Origin: Gammaproteobacteria bacterium
GTDB lineage: Bacteria > Pseudomonadota > Gammaproteobacteria > Enterobacterales > Alteromonadaceae
Direction: 5' to 3'
Length of the DNA: 64,000 nucleotides
Assembly (NCBI GenBank): GCA_018825965.1
Contig: JAHKAA010000037.1
Location: 1-64,000, forward strand
Position numbers and translations under genes: made by a program. Shown piece after piece: positions 23,414 to 38,400 of the stretch (position 1 is its first letter; each line of letters begins with the position of its first letter). A model generated the notes under the pieces. It worked only from the letters and a program-made list of their open reading frames with translations. It was not told the DNA's origin and did no database searches.

Positions 23414-26400
23414 TTAAATCTCTCCGCTGTCGAAGCTGTTTTGCTGCAGCAGCTGTTGATCGATGATCTGAGCCAGAGCCGCTATGGTTTTAGCTCTGAT
23501 AAAGTCGCTGACACTCAGGGGGCAAGCAAAAGCCGAAGCGATCTGCTGGCTCAGACTGATGGCAAGAATTGAGTCTCCACCCAGCTGATAAAAATCATCT
23601 TCTATACCAGGATCACTGACGCCAAGGCTCTGTTGCCAAAGCTGTGCTATTTTGCGCTCTGTTTCTGTACTGGCTTTGACTGAACCTGTCACAAAGCTGG
23701 CATCTGGCAGCGCATTCCTGTCAATTTTGCCACTGGCTGACAGTGGCATTTTTTCCAGCATTACCCAGGCCTGAGGTTGCATATAGTCTGGCAACAAGGT
23801 TTTCAGATGCTGTTGCAATGCTTTGTCGTCCAGCTGCTGGCGCGACAGGTAATAAGCCACCAGCAGTAACTGTTCGTCCTGTTGACGCTGCATCACCAGC
23901 ACCTGATCAACAGCAGGATGCTGCAGTATGGCCTGCTCAATTTCGCCCAGTTCAACCCTATAGCCCCTGATTTTGAGTTGCTGATCACGACGGCCCAGAT
24001 AATACAGCTGACCGTCTGCGCCAAGACGGACCAAATCGCCTGTATGATACAAACGTTCAAAACCCGGTTCAGCGCTGAATGGATTGGCCCTGAATTTTTG
24101 TAAGCTGAGTTCAGCTGCACCCAGATAACCCCGTGCCAGTCCTATACCACTTAAACAGAGTTCGGCAATAGCACCTGGTAAAGCAGGTAAACCCCAGTGA
24201 TCCAGCAAATAAGCCCGCATATTTTGTACAGGCTGGCCTATCGCAATGTTTTTATGATCCACCACCTGGCTTTGTAATACACAAACGCTGGCTTCGGTTG
24301 GGCCGTATTGATTCCATAAGGTGCAAGGTGGTAACTGCTGTAACCCCTCCAGTGACTCGCCCCCGGTATAAAGTTGTTTCACTTGAGTGCGCTCCAGCCC
24401 ATACAGATGTTTGATCACCGCAGTACTGATAAAAGCCGTGATGATCTGATGAGTACAGAGGTAATCCACTAGTCCATTCACATCATTTTGTAACTCTGGT
24501 GGCAGCAGATAGAGGCAAGCACCGCTGGTTAATACAGGGAAAATTTCAAAGACTGAGGCATCAAAGACATAATTTGAGAACTGCAGCACCTTGTCACCGG
24601 GTTGATGCGCCAATAATAACTGCTGGGACTGACTGATATTCACCAGGCCCTGATGTTCTGTCATCACAGCTTTAGGCTGGCCTGTGGTGCCTGAGGTGTA
24701 AATCAGATAGGCGAGCTGGTGACTGTCTAATGCCCAGTTGGCTTTGTCAGTTTGCTTAGCCTCTGATTGCATTTGCCTCAGATCCAGCGCCATAGCCGGG
24801 CAGGGGCTGAATGCGGCGACAGAGGAGTGGTTCTCCTGGTCCGTCAGCACCAGTAACGCCTTGCTGTCTTTTAGCATAAACAGAGTACGTTCCATTGGCG
24901 CATCAGGTGCCAGTGGCAGATAAGCAGCTCCTGCTTTGAGTACCGCCAGCATGGCGATAATCATCACAGCAGATTTATGCAAACAAAGTGCTATCACTGC
25001 ATCAGGCTGGCTGTGCAGTTGTGTCTGAAGCCTGGATGCCAGTTGATCACTGAGTTGGTCCAATTGACGGTAGCTCAGATAGTCGCCATTGCAATAGATG
25101 GCGTTCTGATCCGGGTAACGGCCCGCTGTTTGTTCAAACCAATGAATGATATCAGGTGCAGGTAAAGTGCGTGTGGGTCCTTTCAGGCACCAGGCTGCTG
25201 CGTTGGATTGCTGGACACAAAGCTCTGCATGAGGCCGCTGTAAGGCTTGTGGCAAAGCGGCAAGCAACAGATTAAGCTGCGACAGTAATTCATTGGCTCT
25301 GTGCCCTGACAAATGAGCCGCGTCGTATTTCAGGCCAAAATGCAGACTGTCCCCTTGCTGATAAGCCACCAGCACCAGCGGATAATTCACTTTTTCAAAA
25401 GCTTCGCGATACTGATACTGAATATCCTGTTGTTCACCGGCGGACGGATAGTTTTCAAACACCAGAATGGACTGGAATAACGAGCCACGTCCACGTTGCA
25501 ACTCAGCCAAATCGGCAAAAGAGAAATGGTTCATGGAGTTAATGGCTTTGCTGATCTGCTGCAACTGCTGCAGTACCGTATTGCTATTGTCCCAATTCAC
25601 CAGCAGTGGCAGGGTATTGATGTAAAGCCCGACACTTTCTTCTATGCCTTCGACAGGCAAAGCCCGGCCTGAAACCGTTGTGCCTGCTATGGTTTGGGTG
25701 GCAAAGGTATAGCTGGCAATCAATTTGTGCCAGACAAACTGCAGCAGAGTGCTCAGGGTAATGCCATGTTGTTGTGTCAGTACAGCTAAAGCCGACACGC
25801 TGGTCTGACAAAACACCTGATCTGCATCAGTCACAACATGTTGCTCTGCTGCTTTTCTTGTGAGTGGCCGATCAAAAAGCGGCGATAAATCATTGACTGT
25901 GGTCATATCGGCCAGTTGTTGCTGCCAGTAGGCCTGACAACTTTGCCTGTGATACTGGTAATAACCTTGTGCCTGCAGGTAACTTTGCTGAACTCTGATA
26001 GTAGGTGTGTTGCCGCTTAACAAGGTCTGATAATAACTATGCAAAGTTTTCATCAATTGCGGGCCACTCCAGCCGTCCGAAATCGAATGGTGTTCGCTGC
26101 GTAACAGGCAATAATGATCCTCAGAAAGTTTCACCAGATAAAGCCGCAACAGGCAGGGCTTTTGTAAGTCAAAGGCGCGTTGGCGGTCTTGTTGTTGCAG
26201 CTCCTTAAGCAGCTGCTCCGCATGGTCAAACTCACTGTAGTTCAGCAGCACCAGTTCAGGCTGAGCCGAGCTGTGGATCAATTGTACGGGCTGCTGAGCC
26301 CAGTCAAAGCTGGTTCTAAGCACAGGGAAACGTTGCACCACCAGTTGCCAGGCCTGACGGTATAAATCCACATCCAGCTGTTGCATATAATCAATGACAA

Positions 26401-29400
26401 ACTGCACTCTGTAGGCATCATCGTCCGGGTGCATCAGCGCATGAGACAAAAAGCCTTTTTGCAAAGAGGTGGCAGCATAAATGGCGTCCAGCTGGTGCTG
26501 TTTCATCAGTTGATCGTAATAGTCCAGCGTCAGAGGCACACCAAAATCTGCTGGTGTTTTTTGTTCCGGGCCTGCAGCTGGCAAAGCGGCACAATGTTCA
26601 GTCAATTCCGTGAGCTGCTGTTTAAAGAGCTGGCTAAAGTCTTTACTTTGCTGTTCGGACAAAGCGCTTTTAACATCAAAAAACAACAGGCCTTGTTCCA
26701 CTGCTCCGTTGATATCCAAAAGCCAGGACTGCTGATTACAAGGCGCTATGCCACAAGACAGCTCATCCAGTTGCAGCAGCCATTCGTCCTGGTGGTCCGC
26801 ACTTAATACACCCAGATAGTTAAACTGCACAGCAGGTAAATCCAGCTGAAGCTGACTGGCAAAAGCACCAAAACCTAAGCCTTTATTCGGTACCTGGCGC
26901 AGCTGTTGTTTCACCTGACGTATCGCCAGTCCGGGTTCGTCCGCTGCCTGCAGATGCACCGGATGCTGACTGGTAAACCAGCCAATGCTATGGCTTAAGT
27001 CCAGTTGGTTATCCTGGGGTTGGCGGCCATGACCTTCCAGAGTGACAGAAACGGCATCCAGACCAAACAGCTGTTGTAAGGCTTTGGTAAGGGCGGTCAG
27101 CAGCAAGTCATTTATTTCTGTGTCATAGGCGTTGTGCGCTTGTTTTAACAGCTTGTGCGTCAGCTCTGCTGAAAATTCAATACGGTGCTGGCTCTTATTC
27201 GCCTCTGGCTGCACTGTAACTAAAGTTGTGTAATCGACCTGTTGTTGGGCTAAGTGCTGCCAATAGCTGCTTTCTTCAGCAAAAACGCCAGGGTAGGAGT
27301 GCAGATAACTGACCCATTGCTGATAGCTGCTGGTGCTTTGTGCCACAGGCTTGCCCTGATAAAGCGCATACAAATCGTCCAGCACAATACGCCAGGAGAC
27401 GACGTCTATCAGTAAATGATGGCAGCAGACAAAAATCCGGCCTTGCTGTTCAGCATCGATCAGGTAAGCCACAGCATACAAAGGACCTGTCTGAATATTC
27501 AGGCTTTGTTGTAGCTTATTTAACTCTTGGGCCAGTTGGCTTTCATCTAAAGCTCTGGCATCAATCAGTGTCACTTCACTGCCTGGTTGGGCACTGTAGT
27601 TGTGTTGCCACTGACCCTGGTCAGAGACAAAAAAGCAGCGCAGAATATCGTGATGCTGAATAAGTGCAGTCCAGGCTTTTTGCAGTTGCTGCAGATCAAG
27701 GCCTGGCACTTTAATAAAAAAGCTCTGATTCCAGTGATGGGGTTGTTGGATGAGCCCTTGCTCAAGCTGCCGGAAAAAGCTCTGTTGTATCGGCAATAAA
27801 CCAAACTGGCCTTGCGCCAGACCAGGCTGCACGCCGGGCCGCTCTGTGGTGGCTGATTGCAGATGTCTTGCCAGGCTTCGCACTGTGCGGTGTTCAAACA
27901 GATCTTTGACTGACAAACTCAAGCCAGCTTTACGTAAACGTGACACCAGTTGAATAGACAAAATAGAGTCGCCGCCACTGCGGAAAAAGTCGTCGTTGAC
28001 GCCCAGTTGCTCTACGGCAAGCAGTGGTTGCCAGATCCTCAACAACTGTTGTTCTAACGGATCTTCTGCCTGCTCGAATTTTTGCTGCAGTATCACAGGA
28101 TCAGGCAACTGTTTATGGTCCAGCTTACCGTTATGAGTCAGAGGTAAGGCGCTCAGCCACTGATAATAAGCAGGTTGCATATAGTCTGGTAAAAAACCTG
28201 CGACCTTGTCACGCAGCAGATCCTCATCCAGCTGTTCAGCCGCCACATAATAAGCCACCAGTGCCTGCTGTTGACCTACTTGTTTGAGCACCACAACAGA
28301 CTGTTGCACCTGTTCCAGTTGTTCTACTGCGGCTTCAACTTCACCACATTCAATACGGTAACCCCGCAGTTTCACCTGACTGTCGTTTCGTGCCAGGTAT
28401 TCCAGCTCACCCTCTGGCAACCAGCGCACTGTGTCGCCTGTACGATACAGTTGCTGGTAGTCTTCAGTTTGATCAAAAGGGTTGGCGATAAAACGTTCTG
28501 CGGTCAGCTCTGGCCTGTTCAGATAACCCAAAGCCACGCCATGGCCTGCAATATACAGCTCTCCCCATACCCCAACAGGTACAGGTTTTTGCTCTGTATT
28601 GAGCACATACAATTTGTAATTGGCATAGGCGCGGCCTATGCCCTGATCCAGAGCCACATCCGCCAGACAAGCACCTACTGTGGTTTCTGTTGGGCCATAT
28701 TCGTCTAAAAGCCGGTCACAATGCTGCAATAACAAGGCTTTTTGCTGAGCTTTGAGTTTTTCACCCCCCACCATCAGGCAGTTGAGGTGAATGCGATGCT
28801 CATCCAAAAACACTTGTTCTGCCAGACTGGGCACTAATTTGGCAAAGGTGATCTGTTCTGATATCAGATGCTGACGGTAGGCATCTAAGTCTTTGAGTGT
28901 TTCAGTAAAAATAACAATCTCGTTGCCCAGCATCAAAGGTGCCAGGGTAGTGGTGACGCTCAGATCAAAAGCCATACTGGAGGAGAAATCCACCACAGCT
29001 CCAGGAGTCATACTGCTGTTGGCCACATTGGTAATGTAATTGACTACAGAACTTTGTTTGATCAACACCCCTTTGGGCAAACCTGTGGTGCCTGAGGTAT
29101 AAATAATATAAGCCGGATCCTGTGGCGAGAGTTTTAACACAGGCGCTTCCAGCTGAACATCAGACAGCTCCAACTGGTTCAGATCCAACACCAGCAGCTG
29201 TGGTGGGATCAGGTGGCGCAGCGTTTCGCTGCTGATCACCAGATCGGCCCGACTGTCCTCCAGCAGATAGGCAATACGCTCTGAGGGAGTGCTGCTGTCG
29301 ATCGGCAGATAGGCTGCACCCAGTTTGATACTGGCGAGCAAGGAGATAAACAACTCCACGGATCTGTCCAGTACCAAAGCAATCACAGGCCGCTCTGATA

Positions 29401-32400
29401 AATACTGCTGCTGATGGATATAGCCTGCAAGCTGATCTGACAACTGGTCCAGTTGCTGATAACTCAGCTGTATGCCGTTGCAACGCAGTGCTGTGGCTGT
29501 ATTGTGTGTTGCCACTGAATGGCGCCAGTACTCAGCCAAATGGCTGAATGGAAGCTGTTGCTGGTGCTGATTATTGTCATACAGCAGCCAGTGCCGCTGC
29601 GCCGGACTTATCACTTCAAAACTGCTTAATTTTGCATCCGGCTGTTGCAGTAATTGCAGCAGAATGCTTTGGAAAGACTCTGCCATCTGTGCGATAAAAT
29701 CTGCGCTGAACAAGGAGCTGGCGTAGTTCAGCTCCAGCGTCAGATGATGCTGATGTTCTGTGACAAAACAGGTTAAATCATGTTTGGCGACAGGGTAGAG
29801 CTGATCAACACTTTGCAACTGGCACCAGTGCTGCTCTGTCTGACCAAAACTCTGGACTGAAAACATCACCTGAAAAATAGGGTGACGACTGCTGTCCCGT
29901 TCTACCTGCATTCTGTCGACTATCAGCTCAAAAGGCACATCTTGATGACCCTGGGCCGCAACCAGCCCCTGATGCACAGCCAAAGCAAAAGCACTGAAAG
30001 ACTGCTCCGGATCGATTTGGTTTCGTATCGCTAAGGCGTTCACAAAAAAACCTATCAGGGATTCAGTGCCCTGATAATGCCGGTTGGCGACAGGGCAGCC
30101 GATGACGATGTCCTGCTGATCACAGTAGTTAGATAACAACAGATTAAAGGCAGCCAATAACAGGCTGTTTAAGCTGATCTGTTGTTCTCTGGCCAGTTTT
30201 TTTAACTGCAGACTCAAGTCATTTTCAAGCGTCAGCTGTAAGTTCGAACCCTGGTAATCAAAGGCTTTGGGTCGTGGCATTGACTCTGGTAATTGCAGTG
30301 GTTCAAACCCCTGTAATTGCTGTTGCCAGTAATCCAGTTGACGTTCCAGCTCGTCTACCGCTAAAAACTGCCGTTGCCAGATGGCAAAATCGCTGTATTG
30401 CACTGGTAATTCAGGTAAGTGCAGGGGTTGTGCCGACACCAGGTGCTGTTGGTACAGACTGAGTTCGTTCAGCAGCAGATCCACACTCCAGCCATCAAAA
30501 GCTATATGGTGGATCACCAGCAGCAGGTACTGCTCTTGTTCTGTGTGGATCAGACTGGCGCGTATTGGCAGTTGCTCTGTTAAATCAAAAGGCAGGCTGA
30601 TCTGGTGTTTTAGCCATTGATCCAACCGGGATAAATCGCAGTGCTGATGCTCTATGCGAAGGGTTGTCGCGTCCCGAAGCTGTAATTCTGTTTGTTCATC
30701 GAAAGCCTGGTAAACAGAACGCAACACCTGATGGCGTTCCAGTATGGCGTGCAGCGCAACAGCTAACCAGTCGGTTTCATGGCTGCTGAGTTTAAGCAAC
30801 AACGGAATATGATAAGCGCTGGAGTCCTGTTCATACTGCTGTAAAAACCATAACCGGTTTTGTGCAAAGGACAGAGGTTTTTCTGTCACAGTTGCAGGCT
30901 GGATCAACACAGCTTGTTTGCTCAGGCCATGTTCTGTCAGTTGGGCTATGGTTTTGTGTCTGAACAAAGTGGCCAGACTGACTTCACGTTGTAGCACTGT
31001 GGATATTCTGTGGCTTAAGGAAATAGCCAGAATGGAGTTGCCACCGAGCTGGAAAAAGTCGTCCTGCACGCCTACCCGGGTGATGCCCAAAATATCCTGC
31101 CAAATCAGACACAAGGCCTGTTCCAGCTCATTTCGTGGCGCGACATAGTTGCGTTGGTCCTGCTCAGGCTCAGGCAGGGCTTTGCGATCGACTTTGCCAT
31201 TGGGGGTCAGTGGCATCGCCTCTAACTGCACCAGCACATTAGGCAACATAAAAGCTGGCAGTTTCTGCTCCAGATAAGAGCGCAGCGCTTTGCTGTCCAG
31301 TGGCATAAAAGGTTCACGCACTGCATAACTGAGTGGCCGTGGTCTGGCGCTCACCAGTTGTGAACTGAAAGGGGCTTGATCAGAGCGGCTGAACATTAAA
31401 GACAGCAGGGCAGGATCATCAGGTTGCACACTGGCTTTAAACTGATAACCATGACGTGTTGCTATCTCTGCCAGTTGCAGATAGTTCAACACCTGATTTG
31501 CCGCCAGTTTTCCAGGCACATTATGAAACTCAATATAGCTTTGGTACACACGGCTGTTCGGGTAGTTACGGATCACAAAACTCTGTAAATTTTGTTGGCA
31601 GCAGTGTTCAACAGCCAGGTTAGCAGAGAAGTGGAACTCTGATTCGATTTGAGCTTGTGCCAAGGGGCGTGAAGCTGCGTCTGCAGAAAAATCCACTATC
31701 ACGTCGTAACGGTAATCCAGCATTTCATTGCTGTACTGACCTTTTTTAATCAGCAGATCCACGGGCAACTCAATAGCACCCCGTTGATGCTTTTGAGCAA
31801 AAGTCAGGAAAAAGTCCGGACTGACCAATAGTTCTTTATCCTGAGCTCTGGCTTGTTTGGTGGCCTCCACTACAGCAGGGAAAGGTGCATCAGGCTGCAG
31901 ATGTTTTTGGATATCGTAATGCAGAATATCCAGCAAACGGGCATCTCTGACATCACCAATAAACAGCTGACCCTGGCCATTGAGCAAGGTCATGGCTTGC
32001 TGAATAACATCCAGCAGATAGTCAGCGGATGGGAAATACTGGATCACCGAGTTGATAATAATCAGATCAGGCTGATAACCTTCGACGGCCTGCAGAATAG
32101 ACGCTGCATCACATAAGGCAAAGCGGGTTTTATGTTCGACCTTCAGCACTGTTGCGCCAAAGCGCAGTTTGGCCACGGCCTGAGCTGAGAAGTCTGTCGC
32201 AAAGTAGTACTGGCAATGCGGCAATAATGGATAAAACAATAAACCTGCACCGCTGCCTATTTCCAGTATACGTTTTGGCTTCAGTTGTAAAATACGTTCC
32301 AGCGTAGCGTCACGCCACTCCTGCATGCTCTCAAGTGCAATAGGTTTGCCGTCGAAAGAGCTGTTCCAGCCGTCAAAATCGGCAGGGTTAAAGTCTTCAG

Positions 32401-35400
32401 CCGATTTTTTGCCGTATTCGCTGTCGTAGATTTTATTCCAGTCCGCAACCAGAGACAGATCAGTGCTCTGTCCTGAAGACATAGCCGTAAAATAAGCCGC
32501 TATATAAGCTTGGCCATCACGTTCACGGATCAGGGCTGTGGCTTGTTTCACATGAGGGAATTCGGTCAGTACGGCTTCAATTTCTGCCAGCTCTACTCTG
32601 TTACCGCGAATTTTAACCTGATGATCCACCCGGCCCAGATAATCCAGTTCGCCATTAAGTAATCTGCGTACACTGTCACCTGTGCGATACAGCCGCTGCT
32701 GCGAAGGGTCCAGCCCTTTGCCATAAGGATTGGCAATAAAACGCTGACTGCTGAGTTCCGGCTGATGCAGATATCCTGCTGCCACACCAGCACCAGAGAC
32801 ATACAACTCACCCGGCACACCACAAGGCACAGGTCGTAAATGGGCGTCCAGCACATAACATTTCAGGTTAGGTAAAGGCCTGCCTATAGTGCTGGCTAAA
32901 TCACCCTGCTGATAATAATGCAGGCTGGTACAGACTGTGGTTTCAGTAGGGCCATAAGCATTGATCAGTGAGCGGCCTTCAGACCAGCGCTGCATTGTGG
33001 CTAAAGGTGTGGCTTCACCTGCCACGATCAGCAGCCGCAGTTTTGGTAAGAGCGCAGCTTCCATCAGGTTCAACAGTGCAGGAGGCAAAGTGGCGACACT
33101 GATCTTTTGTTGCTCCAGCAAACTGACTAAGGCACCCACATTTTCTTTGTACGAATTTGGGCAAATAACCAGGGTAGCGCCTTGCAACAAGGTTGCAAAA
33201 ATTTCCCAGGTGGCGGCGTCAAAGCTAAAAGATGCAAATTGCAGCACTTTATCTTCTTTGACCAACTGCAGCAGCTGGTGTTGAGCTGCAGCAAGATTCA
33301 CCACTGCTGCCTGTTGAATCATCACTCCTTTGGGTTTACCTGTGGTGCCCGAAGTGTAAATGACATTGACCAGCCGGTTCAGGTCGTCAGGTAAGGGCAA
33401 ATCAGTGACTGATTCCATCAGATGCTGCTGCTCATCAATACAATACACAGCTAAGTCCAGGCCCGATAATGGATTAGCCGCATTCAGCACATGGCGCTGG
33501 GTTAAAACCAGCCTGGCTTCACAGTCCTGCAGCATGTAGCGTATACGCTGCTCCGGGTAGGCCGGATCGACAGGTACATAAGCTGCTCCGGCTTTCAGCA
33601 CGGCCAGTATAGCCACCAGCATCTCTGCTGAACGTTCCACCATGATCGCTACCAGTGGCGCAGGCGCTCTGGCAGAGACAGCTGGCAGCAGTTGCGCCAG
33701 ATGATGTGCCAGTTGGTTTGACTCTATGTTCAGTTGCTGATAACTCAGGCTGGTTTTTGGATCTGACACTGCACAGTCTAAAGCGTGTTGTCTGGCGGAC
33801 TGATACCACCACTGCAGCAGATCGTTTTGCTCAACAGTGCTTTCTGTCTGGTTGTGTTCCACCAGCACCTGCTGTTGATGCGCCAAAGTTAAGCGCTGAT
33901 CGATATGCTGTTGTCTGGCCAATTGCTGCAGATAAAACAGATAATGTTCTGTCATGAGCTGCAAATAGGACTGATCAATAAAGGCGCTGTGCCCCTGAAA
34001 AGCAATTTCAAAATTATCGTCCTGACGGCTGACCACTAAGGCCAGCGGAATATTGGTAATAGCCAATACATCCACCAGCTCAGAGCCGGTTTTTTCTAAA
34101 GTGGCGTGTTTCTGATAAAAGTGAATGTAATTAAAAGCGGCCTGATAAATGTCTTGTTGCAACAGCAAATCAGCTTTGATTTTGCCATAAGGGTAAATTT
34201 TGTGGCGCAGCAGCTTCAGCCGTTGCTGGTGGGTTTCTTTCAGCAAATTGGCGCTGTCTGCAAGCTGAAGCCGCAGCGGTATAGTATTAAGATGTAAACC
34301 AAATAGCTGATCGCCGCCATCCAGTTCCAGTCTGTTATTCACCACCAGACCCAGGGTTATATCGTCCTGATTAAAAAACACGCTGAGCAAATACAGGTAA
34401 GCAGACAAATAAACGGTATCAACAGAAACAGACTGCTGGAATGCCAGTTGGGATAACGCCTTGCTCAGCTCTGGCTCCAAAGCCAGCGTCGATTCCAGCA
34501 GCAAGGGACTGTCTGGCTGCTGTGCTTGCTCTGTAAACTGCACTGTGGGCATGTTGTAGTCGGCTAAATAGTCTTGCCAAAAGCGGCTATGCGCCTGGTC
34601 ATTAAGTGCTTCTGTTTCCTGTTTTACGTAATGGGCAAACAGCAATGGGTGATCTTTTTGCACCGGCTGCTGATGCATATACGCCTGAATAAATTCGCTG
34701 AGTAAAGAAGCCACACTCCAGCCATCTTCGATGGAATGATGGGAGGTAAACAACAACTGAAAGGAATCAGCTTGTGGCACTATGGCCAGACGGAATAAGC
34801 CAGGGTTGTCTATCGGAAGTGGTTTTGCCAGTTCTTGCTGATAAGCCTCTGCATACTGCGGGTAAAACACTACTTTATCTTCACAGCTGACTGTTTTATG
34901 GATCAGGGTCAGATAACCCAATCCGTCCTGTTTCAGGTAACTGGCGCGCAACAACTCGTGTTTTTGCATCAGTTGCTGCCAGATAGACACAAAAGTCTGG
35001 ATCTCAAAAACGGCAGGAATATGGTTGACTTCGATATTGTGATACACCTGCTGATCTTTATCAGACTCCACAAACATACCTTGTTGTAACCAGGTTGCAG
35101 GGTAGGCGTCTTCTAAAGCTGAGGCGTCGACCGGCAGTTGGCTCAGCAGCATGGGATCAACTAACTCAAAGGCCTGGTAGCTGGTTTGATGACTACTGTA
35201 TTTACCGGTATGTCTGAATAAAGCGCTTAGCGTTCTGTGTTCAAAAATATCCCGCACTGAAATATCCAGCCGAAGCTCTTTCAGCCGTGCCACCACACGA
35301 ATGCTGGTGATGGAATCACCACCCAGACGGAAAAAGTCATCCTGCATGCCCACTTTTTCAACACCTAACACCTGCTGCCAAATCAAACAGGCTTGTTGTT

Positions 35401-38400
35401 CCAGCTCATTTTGTGGTGCGCTGTACTCTTGTGAGCTGAAATCTGGTTGTGGCAGGGCTTTTTTGTCCAGTTTGCCATTAACTGTTAATTTAAACTCTTC
35501 GACATGAATATAGTGCACAGGCACCATATGAGGCGGTAACTGGCTGGCTAAAGCGGCAGACAGCTGGTTCTGGTCCAGCGCTGAATCAGCCAGATAATAA
35601 GCCACTAATACTTTGCTGTTTTGGGTTTCTTTGGCAATGACCAGCGACTGGCGTATGGTCGGATAAGATGATAAAGCCGCTTCAATTTCGCCCAATTCAA
35701 TACGGTAACCCCGAATTTTCACTTGAGTGTCAATACGGCCTATATAGTCCAGTTCGCCTTGTGCTGTCAGACAGACCAAATCCCCGCTTTTGTATAAAAA
35801 TTCATGGCCAGGTCGCGCATAAGGGTTAGGGATAAAACGCTCTTGCGTCAGTTCAGGCCTGTTCAGATAACCACGGGCTAAACCTGCACCACTGATATAA
35901 AGCTCAGCGCAGACCCCCACAGGCACAGGTTGTAAATACTCATCCAGCACATAAGCCTGTAAATCGTTCAGCGCTTTGCCTATGTTGGATTGATCACTGA
36001 TGTCCTGCTGCTGCAGTGTTTTATAGGTCACATGCACTGTGGTTTCTGTGATGCCGTACATATTCACCAGCAAGGGCTGCTGGTCGCCGTAATAGCCAAA
36101 CCAGGCGGTGAGCTGATTCAGGTTCAGCGCTTCACCACCAAAAATCACATAACGTAAAGAATGAATGCGGGGCAACAGCAAAGCCCTGTCGCTAAAATTA
36201 TAAAAAGCCGATGGGGTTTGGTTCAGCACCGTCAGTTGTTGCTGCTGACATAAAGCGACAAAAGCTTCAGTGTCTTGTGCTTGCTCTTTGGTGGGCACAA
36301 AAAGCCGGCCGCCGTAAGCGAATGCGCCCCAGATCTCCCATACACTAAAATCAAAAACGTAAGAGTGGAATAAACACCAGACATCCTGCTGGTTAAACTG
36401 ATAGTCGGCTTCTGTTGCACTGAGTAAACGACAGACATTCCGGTGCTCTAACAATACTCCTTTAGGTTTACCTGTGCTGCCTGAGGTGTAAATTACATAA
36501 GCCAATTGCTGTGGATCTATGCTGACCTCTGGTGCTTTAGTGTCTTGCTGTTGCCAGTCAGGTTGATCTAAAAACAGTCTCTGGCCGGAAAATTCGCCGC
36601 TGAGTTCTGAATAGTTCTGCCAGGTCAGCAGCAGAGTTGCTTTTGTATCCTCCAGAATAAAACTGACTCTGTCGGCCGGATAGCTAACGTCTATTGGCAC
36701 ATAAGCCGCACCAGCTTTTAACACCGCCAGTATCGCCAGCACCGTATCCAAAGAACGTGGCAGCAGTAATGCAATCAAAGTATCGGCTTTGACGTCTATC
36801 TGTTGCCGGATGAAATGGGCCAGTTGATTGGCCTTGTGATCCAGTTGCTGATAAGTCCAGGCTTCATCGCCAAAGTTCAGCGCTACATGAGTGGGGAACT
36901 GCCGCACTGAACGTTCAAACAGCTGCACCAGGCTTTGTTCCTGCTGCTGGTGCTGCACAACCTCTGCCGGATACAACAACTCCTGGATCTGTTGGGTTGG
37001 CATGACCCTCAACTGGTGGATTTTTGTTTCAGGATGCTGCAGGCATTGCTCTGCCAGCAATTGCAAGGCTGTGATTAACTGCTGCGCCTGAGTTTTGCTG
37101 TACATAGCGCTACGGTATTCCAGCCGCACTAACAGCTGTTTTTGATGATCAAATTCAAAATACAGCGGGTATTTAACGCTGTGTGGCAAGGTATCATTTT
37201 GTGTCACCTGCCACAGCAATTGCACTTTGGCTTTGGGCTCCAGCGTCATATAAATGCCTGGCAGCTTTTCGTCTAAAGCGGACTGCTGACGCAATAGCTC
37301 CAGCAATTGCTGATAAGGAATAATTTGGTCCAGGCTTTGCTGTATATCGGCAAAACGTTGTTTCACCAGCTCAATAAAAGGCTCTGTCGCGTTGACCTGG
37401 CAATTGCTGATGTCATTGGCAAGGAAATTACCATACACAGCTTCTGCATCAGGTCCTCGTAATGACTTCACACCACCAATGCTCATCTGCTGCTGGCCTG
37501 AAAACTTCCAGATCAGCACAGTGAGCAGACTCTGCAATACTGCATACAGACTGACATTGTGCTGGCGGGCCAGGCTTTCTAATTGTCGGGTTTGAGCTTC
37601 GCTAAAATTGCTGCAGAGATAGTCGCCCTGACAATCCACAGCAGGGCGGCTGTTAAACAAATCCACTCTGTGCATGCCCTGGATCAGTTCAGACAGATCC
37701 GTCATAGGCAAAGGCCGTGCAAGCTGCGTCGGATAAGGCGCTAAACTGGTATTGTTATCTTTAAGCAACGCATACAACTGAGGCACAAAAAGGTTATACA
37801 TAGCATCACCATCACTGATCAGGTGATGGTGAATAAAGGCCAGTTTCACCGGTTTTTCATCACGATAAAACAGCACAAATCGGTATAAAGGCCCTTGCAA
37901 TAAAGAAAAGGGTAAATTGACCCAGTGTTTTAAACTGGTTTTGTATTTGTGTTCAAATTCAGTGGCCGAAAAATGCTCTGTGTGAAGCTGCGGCCCTTGT
38001 TCCAGCGCAGCCGCCACGGCAAAATGCTGATAATCCTCCAACACTTTCATTCGTAGCAGAGCATGGTGGTTGATAAAACGTACCAAAGCTTGACTCAATT
38101 GCTGCTCTGTGAACACCATGCCCTGAAAATCAATAGTGATATTTTCGTTATAAAGCACCGGGCTTGTGATCAGTTGATGATTGAGGATCAGATGCTGCAT
38201 TTCATTCAGTTCTGTGCTGTCTGACGCAATCAACTGCTGGCTTTGGCGCTCCAGGGATTGAAGTTGAGGTGCCAGTTTACGCACTGTGCTGTGCTGGTAC
38301 AGTAATTTGGTGCTGCAATCCAGTTGCTGTTGTTGTAACAACAAAACCACTTTCATGGCTGCCAGCGAATCGCCGCCGATCAGGAAAAAATCATCTGTAA

